A stretch of DNA of 64,000 nucleotides from Streptococcus sanguinis (GTDB lineage Bacteria; Bacillota; Bacilli; Lactobacillales; Streptococcaceae): contig CP040556.1 of the NCBI GenBank assembly GCA_013378335.1, forward strand, positions 1,798,001-1,862,000, written 5' to 3'. The notes beneath the pieces were generated by a model, which was not told where the DNA came from, did not search any database, and was given only the letters and a program-made list of their open reading frames with translations. Below are positions 38,698 through 47,061 of the stretch, piece by piece. Made by a program: the position numbers and the translations under genes. Position 1 is the first letter of the stretch. Each line of letters begins with the position of its first letter.

Positions 38698-38800
38698 AAA
38701 AATTAGAACCCCAGATATTCTTTCACATGTTTTTGCAAAGAAACTTAAAATGAGGGTGTAACTCAAAATAGTTTGCTAATCCATCGCCAAAAGATTGGTG
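38698..38800 (-). pseudogene. 3' remnant of a DUF4304-like immunity gene
   Basis: DNA here matches the last ~30 codons of the 41192-41614 gene (FGDGLANYFELHPHFKFLCK) with a stop inserted and a frame change before the end. It directly precedes the truncated copy at 38565-38697. The stretch 38800-38968 shows no gene. Confidence 0.65.
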
Positions 38801-38968
38801 CAGCTTAAGATTTAGGAATTCCTTAAAAGTTTAATTGAATAATTACAGAACCTGAACAGACACAAGCTGTGTAATTATATTATTAATAAATCCCTCTCAT
38901 TATTAAGTATGGCTAGATGCACATACATTTTCCCTTTTTATTGAAATAGTATGTCCTAATCTCAATAT

Positions 38969-39514
38969 TTATTCTAAAACAGATATAAATTTACTAGCAA
39001 TAGGTTCTGAAAGCCAAATATCTTCGTTTCCAAGATAAAATTTTATTCCTGAATCCCAGGCCTTATGTGCATCAATTTTTAAAATAATTGCCTTTTTATC
39101 TCGTCTTAAGGCAACCTTTTTAGCTGTTTCAGGAGTTGTAGATAGATGTACATACTGTCGTTCCTTTGTAATCAGTCCTTTTTCGAGAATAGAATCTACA
39201 AATTTTTCAACAGTTCCATGATATAAAACATTAGGTGGCTGGCAAGGATTTTTTTGTACCTTTTCTTTTAGTGAATGACCATAAAAGGCTCGAATCTTGT
39301 CAGACTGAATTTCATGTCTTTTTTTATCAGAAGAAGCAATCATTTTCTCTAAGTCTTTCTTAGAAAGACCATTCCATTCAGATCTAGCATTTAATTTTTG
39401 TAATAAATCATTAATGTCTGCCCACCCCTCTTTATCCAACGTTAAATTGTATTTTTGAGGATTATGTCTTAAAATATATGAAATTTCTCTGCTCAGTTTT
39501 TGATAATCAAACAA
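38969..39514 (-). CDS. RNA 2'-phosphotransferase, KptA/Tpt1 family
   Basis: A 181-residue protein with all hallmarks of the family: LSREISYILRHNPQKYNLTL (Arg16-His17), IRAFYGHSL (Arg75), LYHGTVEKFVDSILEKGL, and the Arg119 region RQYVHLSTT. Tpt1/KptA moves a 2'-phosphate from RNA to NAD; bacterial members have no clear role and can also ADP-ribosylate RNA or DNA 5' ends. The gene overlaps the preceding immunity gene by 8 bp, so it is translationally coupled within the toxin array. A role in immunity or repair against an RNA- or NAD-targeting toxin is speculation. No mutations are visible. Confidence 0.88.
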   Translation of the reverse strand: MFDYQKLSREISYILRHNPQKYNLTLDKEGWADINDLLQKLNARSEWNGLSKKDLEKMIASSDKKRHEIQSDKIRAFYGHSLKEKVQKNPCQPPNVLYHGTVEKFVDSILEKGLITKERQYVHLSTTPETAKKVALRRDKKAIILKIDAHKAWDSGIKFYLGNEDIWLSEPIASKFISVLE

Positions 39515-39878
39515 GTCTCTCTACCTCAAATTTTTTAGCAAATATTTGGAAAAATCCATATCCATCCAAATAAAGAGCATAGTGCTTAGGGGACCAAAAT
39601 GAGTATTCATGATTATTAATTGTTTCTAACTCAATCAATCTTTCAGAACTTTGCACCTCTACGAGTGTATCATAAGAACCATTAATAATTCCAAAAACAG
39701 GGGAAGTTTTAGTAAACTCAATTACCGAATAGAATTTAAATTTAACTTCGCTTAAATTCTCATCGTCATCATAACCTGATATTGTAATAGAAACTTGCAT
39801 ACCTTTGATTTCAATAATTGGATCATTTACTAAATTTGAAGAAAACATTGGTAAGATATATTTTTCTGTGATATTCAT
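39507..39878 (-). CDS. Putative immunity protein for the ParB-like toxin tail
   Basis: A 123-residue protein with a mostly beta pattern (MQVSITISGYDDDENLSEVK). It begins 1 bp after the toxin tail's stop, the usual immunity position, and overlaps the KptA gene. No known family is recognised. Confidence 0.6.
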   Translation of the reverse strand: MNITEKYILPMFSSNLVNDPIIEIKGMQVSITISGYDDDENLSEVKFKFYSVIEFTKTSPVFGIINGSYDTLVEVQSSERLIELETINNHEYSFWSPKHYALYLDGYGFFQIFAKKFEVERLV

Positions 39879-39879
39879 T

Positions 39880-40563
39880 TTAATCTCCTTTTCGTGTGCT
39901 AGGTCTAACTTCTGATATACCTTCAGAAGTTAGTTTATTACGCTTTAATTGCCCATCAAGTAAAGATTCATATAAAGAATTTCCTGTTCTATTAATTGTA
40001 AACCATTCACTCCTTGGGATACCTGCTTGGGTTAGTGCTTGAGAAGTTCTGGTATTCAATATCAAGGTATGTCCATCCCTTTCGATATATTCAACCGGTA
40101 ACTCGCTTATTGATATTTTTTTAGTATTTATAGAATCAACTAAATCATCAATTGTGTTAATTGGTTCCCCAGCCAACTCAGAATATTTTTCTCTGCCCAT
40201 TTCACTAAATGAATTGCTATATGTCTTTTGGGCATAATTAGCGTTATCTGGCATCCCGATTTTTATAGGGATATCTTTTACAACATTATTCCTCACCGCA
40301 TCCTTAATCTGATAATACTTATTAATCTGGGTGTCAGCCCTTTGTGTTTGTAAATCCTTATTATAAGCCCGAGTACTCCAAGCTGCTGCCCCTACCATTA
40401 GGAAGTCATAACCCGCTTTTATACTCGGTGCATACTTGGTATAGTTTGTGGCATAATTCAGGAGTTCCTCATCAGCCTTTTTGCCTGTGACTGGATCAAG
40501 GCCCGTTTCAGCGATATAGTCAAAACGTTTTTGCTCGAAGTTAGGATCGTGTTTGCTTAACAA
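39880..40563 (-). pseudogene. Orphan toxin tail, possibly ParB-like nuclease
   Basis: An open frame of about 227 codons starting in the linker (LSKHDPNFEQKRFDYIAETG) with only a TTG as a start. After DAVR comes a unique domain: TIDDLVDSINTKKISISELP, VEYIERDGHTLILNTRTSQA, AGIPRSEWFTINRTGNSLYE. The strand-helix order with an N-terminal Ile-x-Leu-Pro-Val and a following Arg/Thr-rich helix resembles ParB/sulfiredoxin-fold toxins. It lacks an LXG domain and promoter, so it is silent unless recombined. The linker is the most complete of the orphan copies. Confidence 0.7.
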
Positions 40564-40620
40564 ATTTATGATGCGAAAAGGGCAAGGAAATCACTCTTAC
40601 CCCAATTTCTTTATACTAGT

Positions 40621-40749
40621 TCAATCTTCTAAGATTACGGGAAAAATATCTTCCCCTCTGTCCATTTTTTCTTCCATTTATTTTCATAAGCAAAATCTTG
40701 TGATTTCAAAGTTTCTCCAACAATCTTGTTGAATTCTGCTTTGTTCATT
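40621..40749 (-). pseudogene. Truncated DUF4304-like immunity gene, copy 1
   Basis: Its ATG overlaps the stop of the preceding immunity gene (ATGA). It encodes NKAEFNKIVGETLKSQDFAY and then a foreign tail ending in a stop. The following 60 bp and the next linker are nearly identical to those at 38500-38700. Confidence 0.75.
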
Positions 40750-41185
40750 TGTAGGTGGAATCTAAATATTCCTTTACTGTCAAAGGAAGTCTTCGTTTTA
40801 AGTGAGGATACATTTCCAAATAGTCATCAATCCCTCTCTCAAAGGCTAGTTTAATAAACTTCTCTGTATTCTCTAAAATACTCTCTGAAAGACTTTCCTT
40901 CGTCAAATCAGATAATTTGTAATCTCCAATCATTTTGTCGTTATCATTGTAAACAAAGCGACCTCTAAAATCTCCAAAACCGTGACTTAACCTCTCTAAT
41001 TTTTCATGAAGCTTTTTTATAAAAAAGCCGTAATTGATATAGAAAGAGTTCTCAAAGTTAGATTTTTGAAAGCCAATAAATACCTTTAAATCAGCATTCT
41101 CAAATGTATAATATTTATTTTCATAAGCAAAACCTTGTGATTTCAAAGTTTCGCCAACAATTTTTTTGAATTCTGTATTATTCAT
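40745..41185 (-). CDS. DUF4304-like immunity protein B
   Basis: A 146-residue paralogue of the 41192 product; the first ~55 residues are almost identical, then they diverge. The N-terminus (NTEFKKIVGETLKSQGFAYE) and YTFENADLKVFIGFQKSNFE fit DUF4304, a family seen beside polymorphic toxins. It starts 6 bp after its paralogue. A duplicated immunity gene may recognise a different toxin variant. Confidence 0.75.
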   Translation of the reverse strand: MNNTEFKKIVGETLKSQGFAYENKYYTFENADLKVFIGFQKSNFENSFYINYGFFIKKLHEKLERLSHGFGDFRGRFVYNDNDKMIGDYKLSDLTKESLSESILENTEKFIKLAFERGIDDYLEMYPHLKRRLPLTVKEYLDSTYK

Positions 41186-41191
41186 TAAAAA

Positions 41192-41614
41192 TTAGAAGCC
41201 CAGATATTCTTTCACACGTTTTTTACAAAGAAACTTGAAGTGAGGGTACAACTCAAAATAGTTTGCTAGTCCATCATCAAAGGCAGGCTGAATCAACATT
41301 TTGATATTACTATTAATAGAAGCCACTAAACTTTCTGAGGTTATCTTCTCTAGATTATAGCTATCTAGGTCCTGATAAACAAATCTACCACCAAAGTCTT
41401 CCAAACCCTGTTTATATAGAGGTAATTTCCCATCATAAATACCTTTGATCAAAAAGCCGTAATTGATATAGAAAGAGTTCTCAAAGTTAGATTTTTGAAA
41501 GCCAATAAATACCTTTAAATCAGTATTTTCAAATGTATAATATTTATTTTCATAAGCAAAACCTTGTGATTTCAAAGTTTCACCAACAATCTTTTTAAAT
41601 TCTGTTTTGTTCAT
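41192..41614 (-). CDS. DUF4304-like immunity protein A
   Basis: A 140-residue protein following the complete LXG toxin gene by 14 bp, so it is the cognate immunity candidate. The family pattern is KKIVGETLKSQGFAYENKYY and FYINYGFLI. Ribosome site AAAGAGGTAAATT. Family name from pattern recognition only. Confidence 0.75.
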   Translation of the reverse strand: MNKTEFKKIVGETLKSQGFAYENKYYTFENTDLKVFIGFQKSNFENSFYINYGFLIKGIYDGKLPLYKQGLEDFGGRFVYQDLDSYNLEKITSESLVASINSNIKMLIQPAFDDGLANYFELYPHFKFLCKKRVKEYLGF

Positions 41615-41628
41615 AATTTACCTCTTTA

Positions 41629-43461
41629 TTAGTAAGTATCTAAGACACCCTTCCAATTTCCTCCGAATTCAGCATTTATTTCCTCAATATATCCTTGAAG
41701 TTGCTTCACGCCTAATTTAATCTGTTTAGGATTATTTGGCTTCAATTCATAAACAGTCTGGTTTTCAAAATCAATAAAGTCAACTCTCCTCCCACTTGGT
41801 AGTACAAATTCTTTCCTCCGAGTACTTCCATTTATTTCTGAAGCTTTATACTCTTTATGAACTTCTCTACCAAGTTTTAAACTTGATTTAGTATAACCTC
41901 TTTCATTAACAGGAATTTCCATACTTGGTTTGAAAGTTGGTTTCGGGATGTCAGTGTTTCCTTCAGTCAATATTGGCATTTTAGGTCTCCAGCCCTCAGA
42001 AACTATATTGGGACCATAAACAGGGGTAATTTCTGGCAATTCCGGAGTCCAATTCTTTGATGGAAGTTGAGGGCCAACCACCGACTGACTCCCCGCGTTC
42101 TGAGTCCTCACCGCATCCTTAATCTGATAATACTCATTAATCTGGGCATCAGCCCTTTGTGTTTGTATATCCTTATTATAAGCCCGAGTACTCCAAGCTG
42201 CTGTCCCTACCATGAGGAAGTCATAACCCGCTTTTATACTCGGTGCATACTTGGCATAGTTTGTGGCATAATTCAGGAGTTCCTTATCAGCCTCTTTACC
42301 TGTGGCTGGATCAAGTCCCGTTTCAGCGATATACTCAAAACGTTTTTGCTCAAAGTTGGGATCATGTTTACTGATAGGATTTTGGCTATCCAATTCTTGA
42401 TAGCGAGCAGCCAGATATATATCATTCGCCTCATCTGTTTCGGATGAATAATAGTTATGATCTAGAATCGGAGCTATAGGACTAAATTTTAATCCAGGAT
42501 AATATTCTTCCAGCTCCTTCTGGTTCATTCGGTCAATCTTTGCTTTGAAAAAGGGATCCACTTTCTGCAAAGTATACTTACTAACATTGTTTTTCCGAGG
42601 TAAGTCTTTTACTTCTTCGTACCTCTTAACAACAGCTTTTTCAAGTCTAAGCCTATATTGAGTCTTATTTGGCTTATAGAGTGGACTGTTTAAATCGCCA
42701 CTCTCTTTTGCTGAAATAATTTCAGAATAATTATGAAGCAAATCATCATAATCCATCTCTGCGATTCTATCAAACTCTGTCTTCTTGGCATTTTGCCTCT
42801 TCACTTCCTCAATCATCTCCTGCCGCTTAGTCCATCCAGAATTGATGGTAGCTTTCCAGCTGAGATCAGCATCTCGGCGAGGAGGGAGATAAGTCTGAGT
42901 CGACGCATCCCAGCTCTGACCTGCCTGAGATAGCCCCGTAGATGCGGCTGCCAAGTAAGACTCAGCCTCCGCGAAGATAGTTGGTGAACTATCATTGAAG
43001 GCAAGCAAATTATCCAAAATTTCTTGGAAGACTTGCTTAGCACTTTCTGCTACAGCGATGGAAGCGCTGAAGTCCACAATAGACATACCCTTATTATTTG
43101 AATAGAGTTGAGATTTGCGTTCCAACTCTGCCAGTTGCTGTTCCGCAAAACGAATTTTCTCTTCCAGTTCTGATTGGCGCCAGCTCTTACCATCTACTTC
43201 TGCTGTGTAGTTACTAACAAAATTTTGACAAGCTAAGGCTATCGCTTCCTGATAGAGAATGACTCCCTGAACAATCGGGATAACAGTTCCAACAACATGA
43301 TTTTTGGCAGAATCATAGGCTTTACCTGTTAGTTCATCCTCATTATGAAAAGCTGATAAAACGCTTATTAATTTGAGATTCTGCCCCAAACATTGTTCAA
43401 CCGCTCGCCCAAGGCTTTCTGCCTGCGTTCGAGCAGCTTCTAAATACATATCAATACTCAT
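41629..43461 (-). CDS. LXG-domain type VII secretion effector with REase-like toxin tip
   Basis: A 610-residue polymorphic toxin. Residues 1-205 form the helical LXG secretion domain (MYLEAARTQAESLGRAVEQC). Residues 205-365 are a helical spacer, 366-452 the pre-toxin linker (EYIAETGLDPATGKEADKEL to YYQIKDAVR) shared with four orphan tails, and 452-515 a Pro-rich spacer. The tip (515-610) has GREVHKEYK, RRVDFIDFENQTVYELKPNN and KQLQGYIEE; Asp ... Glu-x-Lys matches PD-(D/E)XK nuclease-like toxins. LXG proteins are exported by the ESX/T7SSb apparatus and kill competing Gram-positive cells. The two partner genes lie upstream and immunity genes downstream. Confidence 0.9.
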   Translation of the reverse strand: MSIDMYLEAARTQAESLGRAVEQCLGQNLKLISVLSAFHNEDELTGKAYDSAKNHVVGTVIPIVQGVILYQEAIALACQNFVSNYTAEVDGKSWRQSELEEKIRFAEQQLAELERKSQLYSNNKGMSIVDFSASIAVAESAKQVFQEILDNLLAFNDSSPTIFAEAESYLAAASTGLSQAGQSWDASTQTYLPPRRDADLSWKATINSGWTKRQEMIEEVKRQNAKKTEFDRIAEMDYDDLLHNYSEIISAKESGDLNSPLYKPNKTQYRLRLEKAVVKRYEEVKDLPRKNNVSKYTLQKVDPFFKAKIDRMNQKELEEYYPGLKFSPIAPILDHNYYSSETDEANDIYLAARYQELDSQNPISKHDPNFEQKRFEYIAETGLDPATGKEADKELLNYATNYAKYAPSIKAGYDFLMVGTAAWSTRAYNKDIQTQRADAQINEYYQIKDAVRTQNAGSQSVVGPQLPSKNWTPELPEITPVYGPNIVSEGWRPKMPILTEGNTDIPKPTFKPSMEIPVNERGYTKSSLKLGREVHKEYKASEINGSTRRKEFVLPSGRRVDFIDFENQTVYELKPNNPKQIKLGVKQLQGYIEEINAEFGGNWKGVLDTY

Positions 43462-43463
43462 CT

Positions 43464-43811
43464 TTACTCCTCGACAGCTAAGACACGCTTCTCTTGGTAT
43501 ACTTCCTCTAGCTGATTTTCTGCATTTTGATGTTCTTTCCGCAGTTTTTGTATCTGATCCTCTATATCAATCTTTAGTTGTCTGCTTTGATGAGAAAAAT
43601 CTAGCTGACAATCGGCTATCTTACTGTAATATCGGCTTCCTTCGAAATCATAAGACAGATCATGAAACCACGTCCCCATAGAATCCAACTGACATAATAC
43701 ATCTTCTTCTTGAGCTTTTGCCTGCCCCAACTTTTGATAGAGTTCCCATTCATGATCAGCAAGTCTCCGCTCCTTGGCCAACAAGTCAGCCCATCGCTTA
43801 TCTTCCTGCAT
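43464..43811 (-). CDS. DUF3958-like LXG partner (Lap2 type)
   Basis: A 115-residue, all-helical, highly charged protein (ends RKEHQNAENQLEEVYQEKRV) located 2 bp before the LXG gene. In streptococcal LXG operons two small helical proteins, from DUF3130 and DUF3958 families, bind the LXG domain and present it to the secretion machine; this one fits the second. Ribosome site TTGGAGGAATAATCA. Confidence 0.75.
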   Translation of the reverse strand: MQEDKRWADLLAKERRLADHEWELYQKLGQAKAQEEDVLCQLDSMGTWFHDLSYDFEGSRYYSKIADCQLDFSHQSRQLKIDIEDQIQKLRKEHQNAENQLEEVYQEKRVLAVEE

Positions 43812-43814
43812 TGA

Positions 43815-44165
43815 TTATTCCTCCAAAGCAGTCAAGGTATTCAGACCTAAATCTTTTTTAGTGACTGTCGGTTCCTTTTTAGGCGGTAAATAGTTAGTAG
43901 TCAGACTTTGACGAATCATAGCATCCTTATCCTCAAACTCTGCTGCTACACTATGAACATTCTGAATAATACTTGTAATGTGTGCCCCGAGCTGCCCTTG
44001 TAAGCTTTCAACATGTGAAATCCCTGCATTTGCATTAGAATTTCCAGCAACAGTTGTCTGCGAATCTCGAGTAATAGCCATCATCTGCAGGAAATTTGCA
44101 TCCCCGATTGCTGTTGCATGACGGGCTGCTGTTGATAGGTCGCTCTTAACTTGGTATTGATCCAT
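43815..44165 (-). CDS. DUF3130/TIGR04197-like LXG targeting factor (Lap1 type)
   Basis: A 116-residue WXG100-like helical hairpin protein: MDQYQVKSDLSTAARHATAI, a turn near GNSNANAG, and a second helix ESLQGQLGAHITSIIQNVHS. Such proteins are co-secreted or co-targeted with the LXG effector. It is the first gene of the operon. Ribosome site AGAGGAGAGGACGG. Confidence 0.78.
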   Translation of the reverse strand: MDQYQVKSDLSTAARHATAIGDANFLQMMAITRDSQTTVAGNSNANAGISHVESLQGQLGAHITSIIQNVHSVAAEFEDKDAMIRQSLTTNYLPPKKEPTVTKKDLGLNTLTALEE

Positions 44166-44192
44166 CCGTCCTCTCCTCTACATTTTTTTCTT

Positions 44193-44220
44193 ATTGTACC
44201 ATAAAATAAAAAAAGAGCAA
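44193..44220 (-). promoter_or_regulatory. Promoter of the LXG operon inside a terminator
   Basis: On the minus strand TTGCTC and TACAAT are separated by 16 bp. The -35 lies in the stem of the hairpin that ends the upstream HAD gene, so the promoter and terminator overlap. Confidence 0.6.
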
Positions 44221-44247
44221 AAAATTTCCAAGAAATAGTCTGCTCTT
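44207..44247 (-). terminator. Terminator of the HAD-MazG gene
   Basis: On the minus strand AAGAGCA ... TGCTCTT pair across a ~20-base loop and are followed by TTTTTAT. Confidence 0.7.
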
Positions 44248-44254
44248 GAAGTAT

Positions 44255-45664
44255 TTATTCTTTGTTTTCTTCTTTCTGCTCGATGCTACGCTGGTAAGCT
44301 TGAATCTGTCGTTCCAGTTCTTCTTTGATAGCTCCTTCGGGAGCGTATTTTTCTTCCCAGTCATCTGGTTTGAGGATTTTATGGGTGACGGGGTCGAAGT
44401 GAGCCTTCCCGTCTGGGAAAATTTTGCCCATATTAGCCCGATGGACAATATCGAACAGCTGCTCTGGATCCACTCCCATCAGGACAAAACTGCCATAAGT
44501 AAAGTAAAGAGTATCAATCAAGGCATCTACCTGACCGACCAGAGAAACCTCAGCCTGACTCTTGGAGCGAACCTTATCGGCAGCCTGATCCAGCGCCTGA
44601 TGGAGATAGGCTATAGAGCTGTCAAAGTCTTCCTCTGACTTACTAGCCGCTCGCAGAAACTCGACCAGCTCTTCCAGTTTGAAGCCTGCCCGATAGCGAG
44701 CGTCCTGAGGCGTCCAGGCAATAGGCTCTTCCTGAGTACTTTCATCCATGACACTATGGAACTCTTTAACCTTATTAAAGTGATGGTCGCTGCTGGTAAA
44801 GACCTTTTCCCTCGCTAGGATACCAAAATGCTCCAGAGCCTTGTGAATCCCATCCTGACTATTGCTGGTGGTTGTGTGCTTGGCCACTTCCTTGACCGAG
44901 CTAGTTCCATTTCCCATAGCAATGGACAGTCCAACTCCCGATAGCATTTCCAAGTCATTGTCAGAGTCGCCGAAGGCCATGACCTGATGAATGTCAAAGC
45001 CATATTCCTTGCCAACTCGGCGAATCCCTTCTAGCTTAGACGTGTCTTTATTGATAATATCGACCGCATAGGGGCTGCTGCGGGTAAATTTCAAGTCAGG
45101 AAAGTCTGCTTCAATCTTACGGCTTTCTTCTGGACTGGCCAAAATCAAAGCTTGATAAATCGGCTCCTGAATCAGCTGCAGGAGATCCTTTTCATGCTGG
45201 GGCAGGGCCTTGCTGATGACCTTATTAAATCCATGACTGACTGTTCGCGCCATTCGCTTAGGGATGAAGCGGCTAGTCCACTGGGAGAACGGGCTCATGC
45301 CGAAGGACATAATCTTGGAGCCCAGCATAGCCTCAGCCGTCCCCAAGGAAATTTCTTTCCGATGCTTCTTAGCATAGGCGATTAAATCCCGCAAACTCTG
45401 CTTGTCAATAGGACTGGCAGAAATTACCCTGTCTCTTGAAAAAATATACTGGCCATTGTAGGTCACAGCAAAGTCTAAGTCCAATTGCTCCATAAAAGGT
45501 TTGACAAAGAAAGGACCACGGCCTGTTGCCAAACCAACCAATATTCCTTGCTCCTTTAAACTCTGAATAGCCTTTTCTGTAGATTTCAAAACCGTTCGAC
45601 TGTCATTGACCAGTGTCCCATCAATATCAAAAAAGACGGCCTTTACTTCCATTGATTTTCTCAT
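44255..45664 (-). CDS. HAD hydrolase fused to MazG-like NTP pyrophosphohydrolase
   Basis: A 469-residue protein. The first ~265 residues are a Cof-type HAD phosphatase: VFFDIDGTLVNDS, LATGRGPFF, and the late MAFGDSDNDLEML. The C-terminal ~190 residues are an all-helical MazG-like domain with EELVEFLRAASKSEED and LVGQVDALIDTLYFTYGSF, where Glu/Asp clusters bind magnesium. It may clean the nucleotide pool and remove sugar or phosphate groups. Its start has AAGGAAAG immediately upstream. The same fusion occurs in other streptococci. Confidence 0.85.
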   Translation of the reverse strand: MRKSMEVKAVFFDIDGTLVNDSRTVLKSTEKAIQSLKEQGILVGLATGRGPFFVKPFMEQLDLDFAVTYNGQYIFSRDRVISASPIDKQSLRDLIAYAKKHRKEISLGTAEAMLGSKIMSFGMSPFSQWTSRFIPKRMARTVSHGFNKVISKALPQHEKDLLQLIQEPIYQALILASPEESRKIEADFPDLKFTRSSPYAVDIINKDTSKLEGIRRVGKEYGFDIHQVMAFGDSDNDLEMLSGVGLSIAMGNGTSSVKEVAKHTTTSNSQDGIHKALEHFGILAREKVFTSSDHHFNKVKEFHSVMDESTQEEPIAWTPQDARYRAGFKLEELVEFLRAASKSEEDFDSSIAYLHQALDQAADKVRSKSQAEVSLVGQVDALIDTLYFTYGSFVLMGVDPEQLFDIVHRANMGKIFPDGKAHFDPVTHKILKPDDWEEKYAPEGAIKEELERQIQAYQRSIEQKEENKE

Positions 45665-45832
45665 TCTTTCCTTTTATGATACAATAAATTATAACACAAA
45701 AATGACATACAATCACATGAATTGCAGAAAAGAAAAGCTGGAGTAATATCTATGCAACAGGATTGAAAACTCTATGAAAACAGAATGTAAGTTTTTGAAT
45801 CTGCATCATGACTACAAGGAGAAAAAGGATTT

Positions 45833-46795
45833 ATGACAAAGAAAATCTTGGTCCTGCACACAGGAGGAACCATTTCCATGCAGGCTGACGGCTCTGGGGC
45901 TGTCGTTACCAATGCTGATAACCCTATGAACCATGTGACAGTTCCGCTAAAGGGGATTGAGACGGAAGTCATTGACTTTTTTAATATTCCCAGTCCTCAT
46001 ATCACGCCCCAGCACATGCTCAAACTTTACCAAAAAATCAAAGCCAGTGCTGACCAATTTGACGGAGTAGTTATTACTCATGGGACGGACACTTTAGAAG
46101 AGACGGCTTACTTTCTGGATACTATGCAGCTGCCGAAGATTCCAGTAGTTCTGACCGGAGCTATGCGCAGTTCCAATGAGCTGGGGAGCGACGGAGTCTA
46201 TAACTACCTGACAGCCCTGCGGGTGGCTAGTGATGAAAAAGCCAGTGATAAAGGCGTGCTTGTCGTTATGAATGACGAGGCACATGCTGCCAAGTATGTA
46301 ACCAAAACCCACACGACCAATGTCAGCACCTTCCAGACACCGACTCACGGACCACTTGGCTTGATTATGAAGCAGGAAATTCTCTATTTTAAGACAGCGG
46401 AACCTCGGGTCCGCTTTGACTTAAACAGCATCTCTGGTCTGGTGCCCATCATTCCAGCTTATGCTGGTATGAAGACAGAGCTTCTGGACATGCTGGATTT
46501 AGACAAGATAGACGGCCTCATCATAGAGGCATTCGGTGCTGGCAACCTCCCCAAGGAAGTAGCTGACAAGCTGGCTGATATGATAGCAGCCGGACTGCCA
46601 ATCGCTCTGGTCTCTCGCTGCTTTAACGGGATCGCTGAGCCAGTCTATGCTTATGAAGGAGGCGGCGTTCAGCTGCACCAGGCTGGTATCTTCTTTGTCA
46701 AAGAGCTCAATGCCCAAAAGGCCAGAATCAAACTGCTCATCGCCCTGAATGCTGGACTAAAAGGCCAAGAACTCCGAGATTATATGGAAGGCTGA
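45833..46795 (+). CDS. ansA: L-asparaginase (type I)
   Basis: A 320-residue asparaginase. Catalytic threonines lie in LHTGGTISMQAD and VITHGTDTLEETAYFLDT, with a Lys in TGAMRSSNELGSDG nearby. It turns asparagine into aspartate and ammonia in the cytoplasm. It is the only gene on the plus strand between 34.6 and 63 kb and has ribosome site AAGGAGAAAAAGG. A long repeat element follows as its terminator region. Confidence 0.93.
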   Translation: MTKKILVLHTGGTISMQADGSGAVVTNADNPMNHVTVPLKGIETEVIDFFNIPSPHITPQHMLKLYQKIKASADQFDGVVITHGTDTLEETAYFLDTMQLPKIPVVLTGAMRSSNELGSDGVYNYLTALRVASDEKASDKGVLVVMNDEAHAAKYVTKTHTTNVSTFQTPTHGPLGLIMKQEILYFKTAEPRVRFDLNSISGLVPIIPAYAGMKTELLDMLDLDKIDGLIIEAFGAGNLPKEVADKLADMIAAGLPIALVSRCFNGIAEPVYAYEGGGVQLHQAGIFFVKELNAQKARIKLLIALNAGLKGQELRDYMEG

Positions 46796-46830
46796 GAGAA
46801 AAAGTCCCTATTTATTTTCTTTAAATCAAA

Positions 46831-47013
46831 AAGAGAGTGGGACAGAAATCGGTAATTCGTTAGAATTCGATTTCGTCGTCCCACCTCCGCACAGTTGAGT
46901 AGGGCTGTAAAAGCTGATGAAATCAGCGTAATAGAGCCCACTCAACCACTGCGTCTTGCTCGACAATCCAAAGACAATTGAGAGGCTAGGACTTTTGTCC
47001 CAGCCTCTTTTTT
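46831..47013. repeat. Intergenic repeat element, copy 1
   Basis: Ends GAGAGTGGGACAGAAAT and TTTTGTCCCAGCCTC are imperfect inverted repeats; inside are GTTGAGTAGGGCT and AGCCCACTCAAC as a second nested pair. This structure is typical of a common streptococcal intergenic element. A related copy is at 58659-58820. It probably acts as a bidirectional terminator of ansA and the small operon. Confidence 0.7.
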
Positions 47014-47061
47014 GACTCTTTCATATTCTAACACTGGAAAAACTTCATTGAATCGCTGGAC

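Noticed and set aside
35755..42375. Linker copies considered as insertion-sequence or integron attachment sites
   Set aside because: They are coding and in frame with toxin tips, with no transposase, integrase or terminal inverted repeats nearby.
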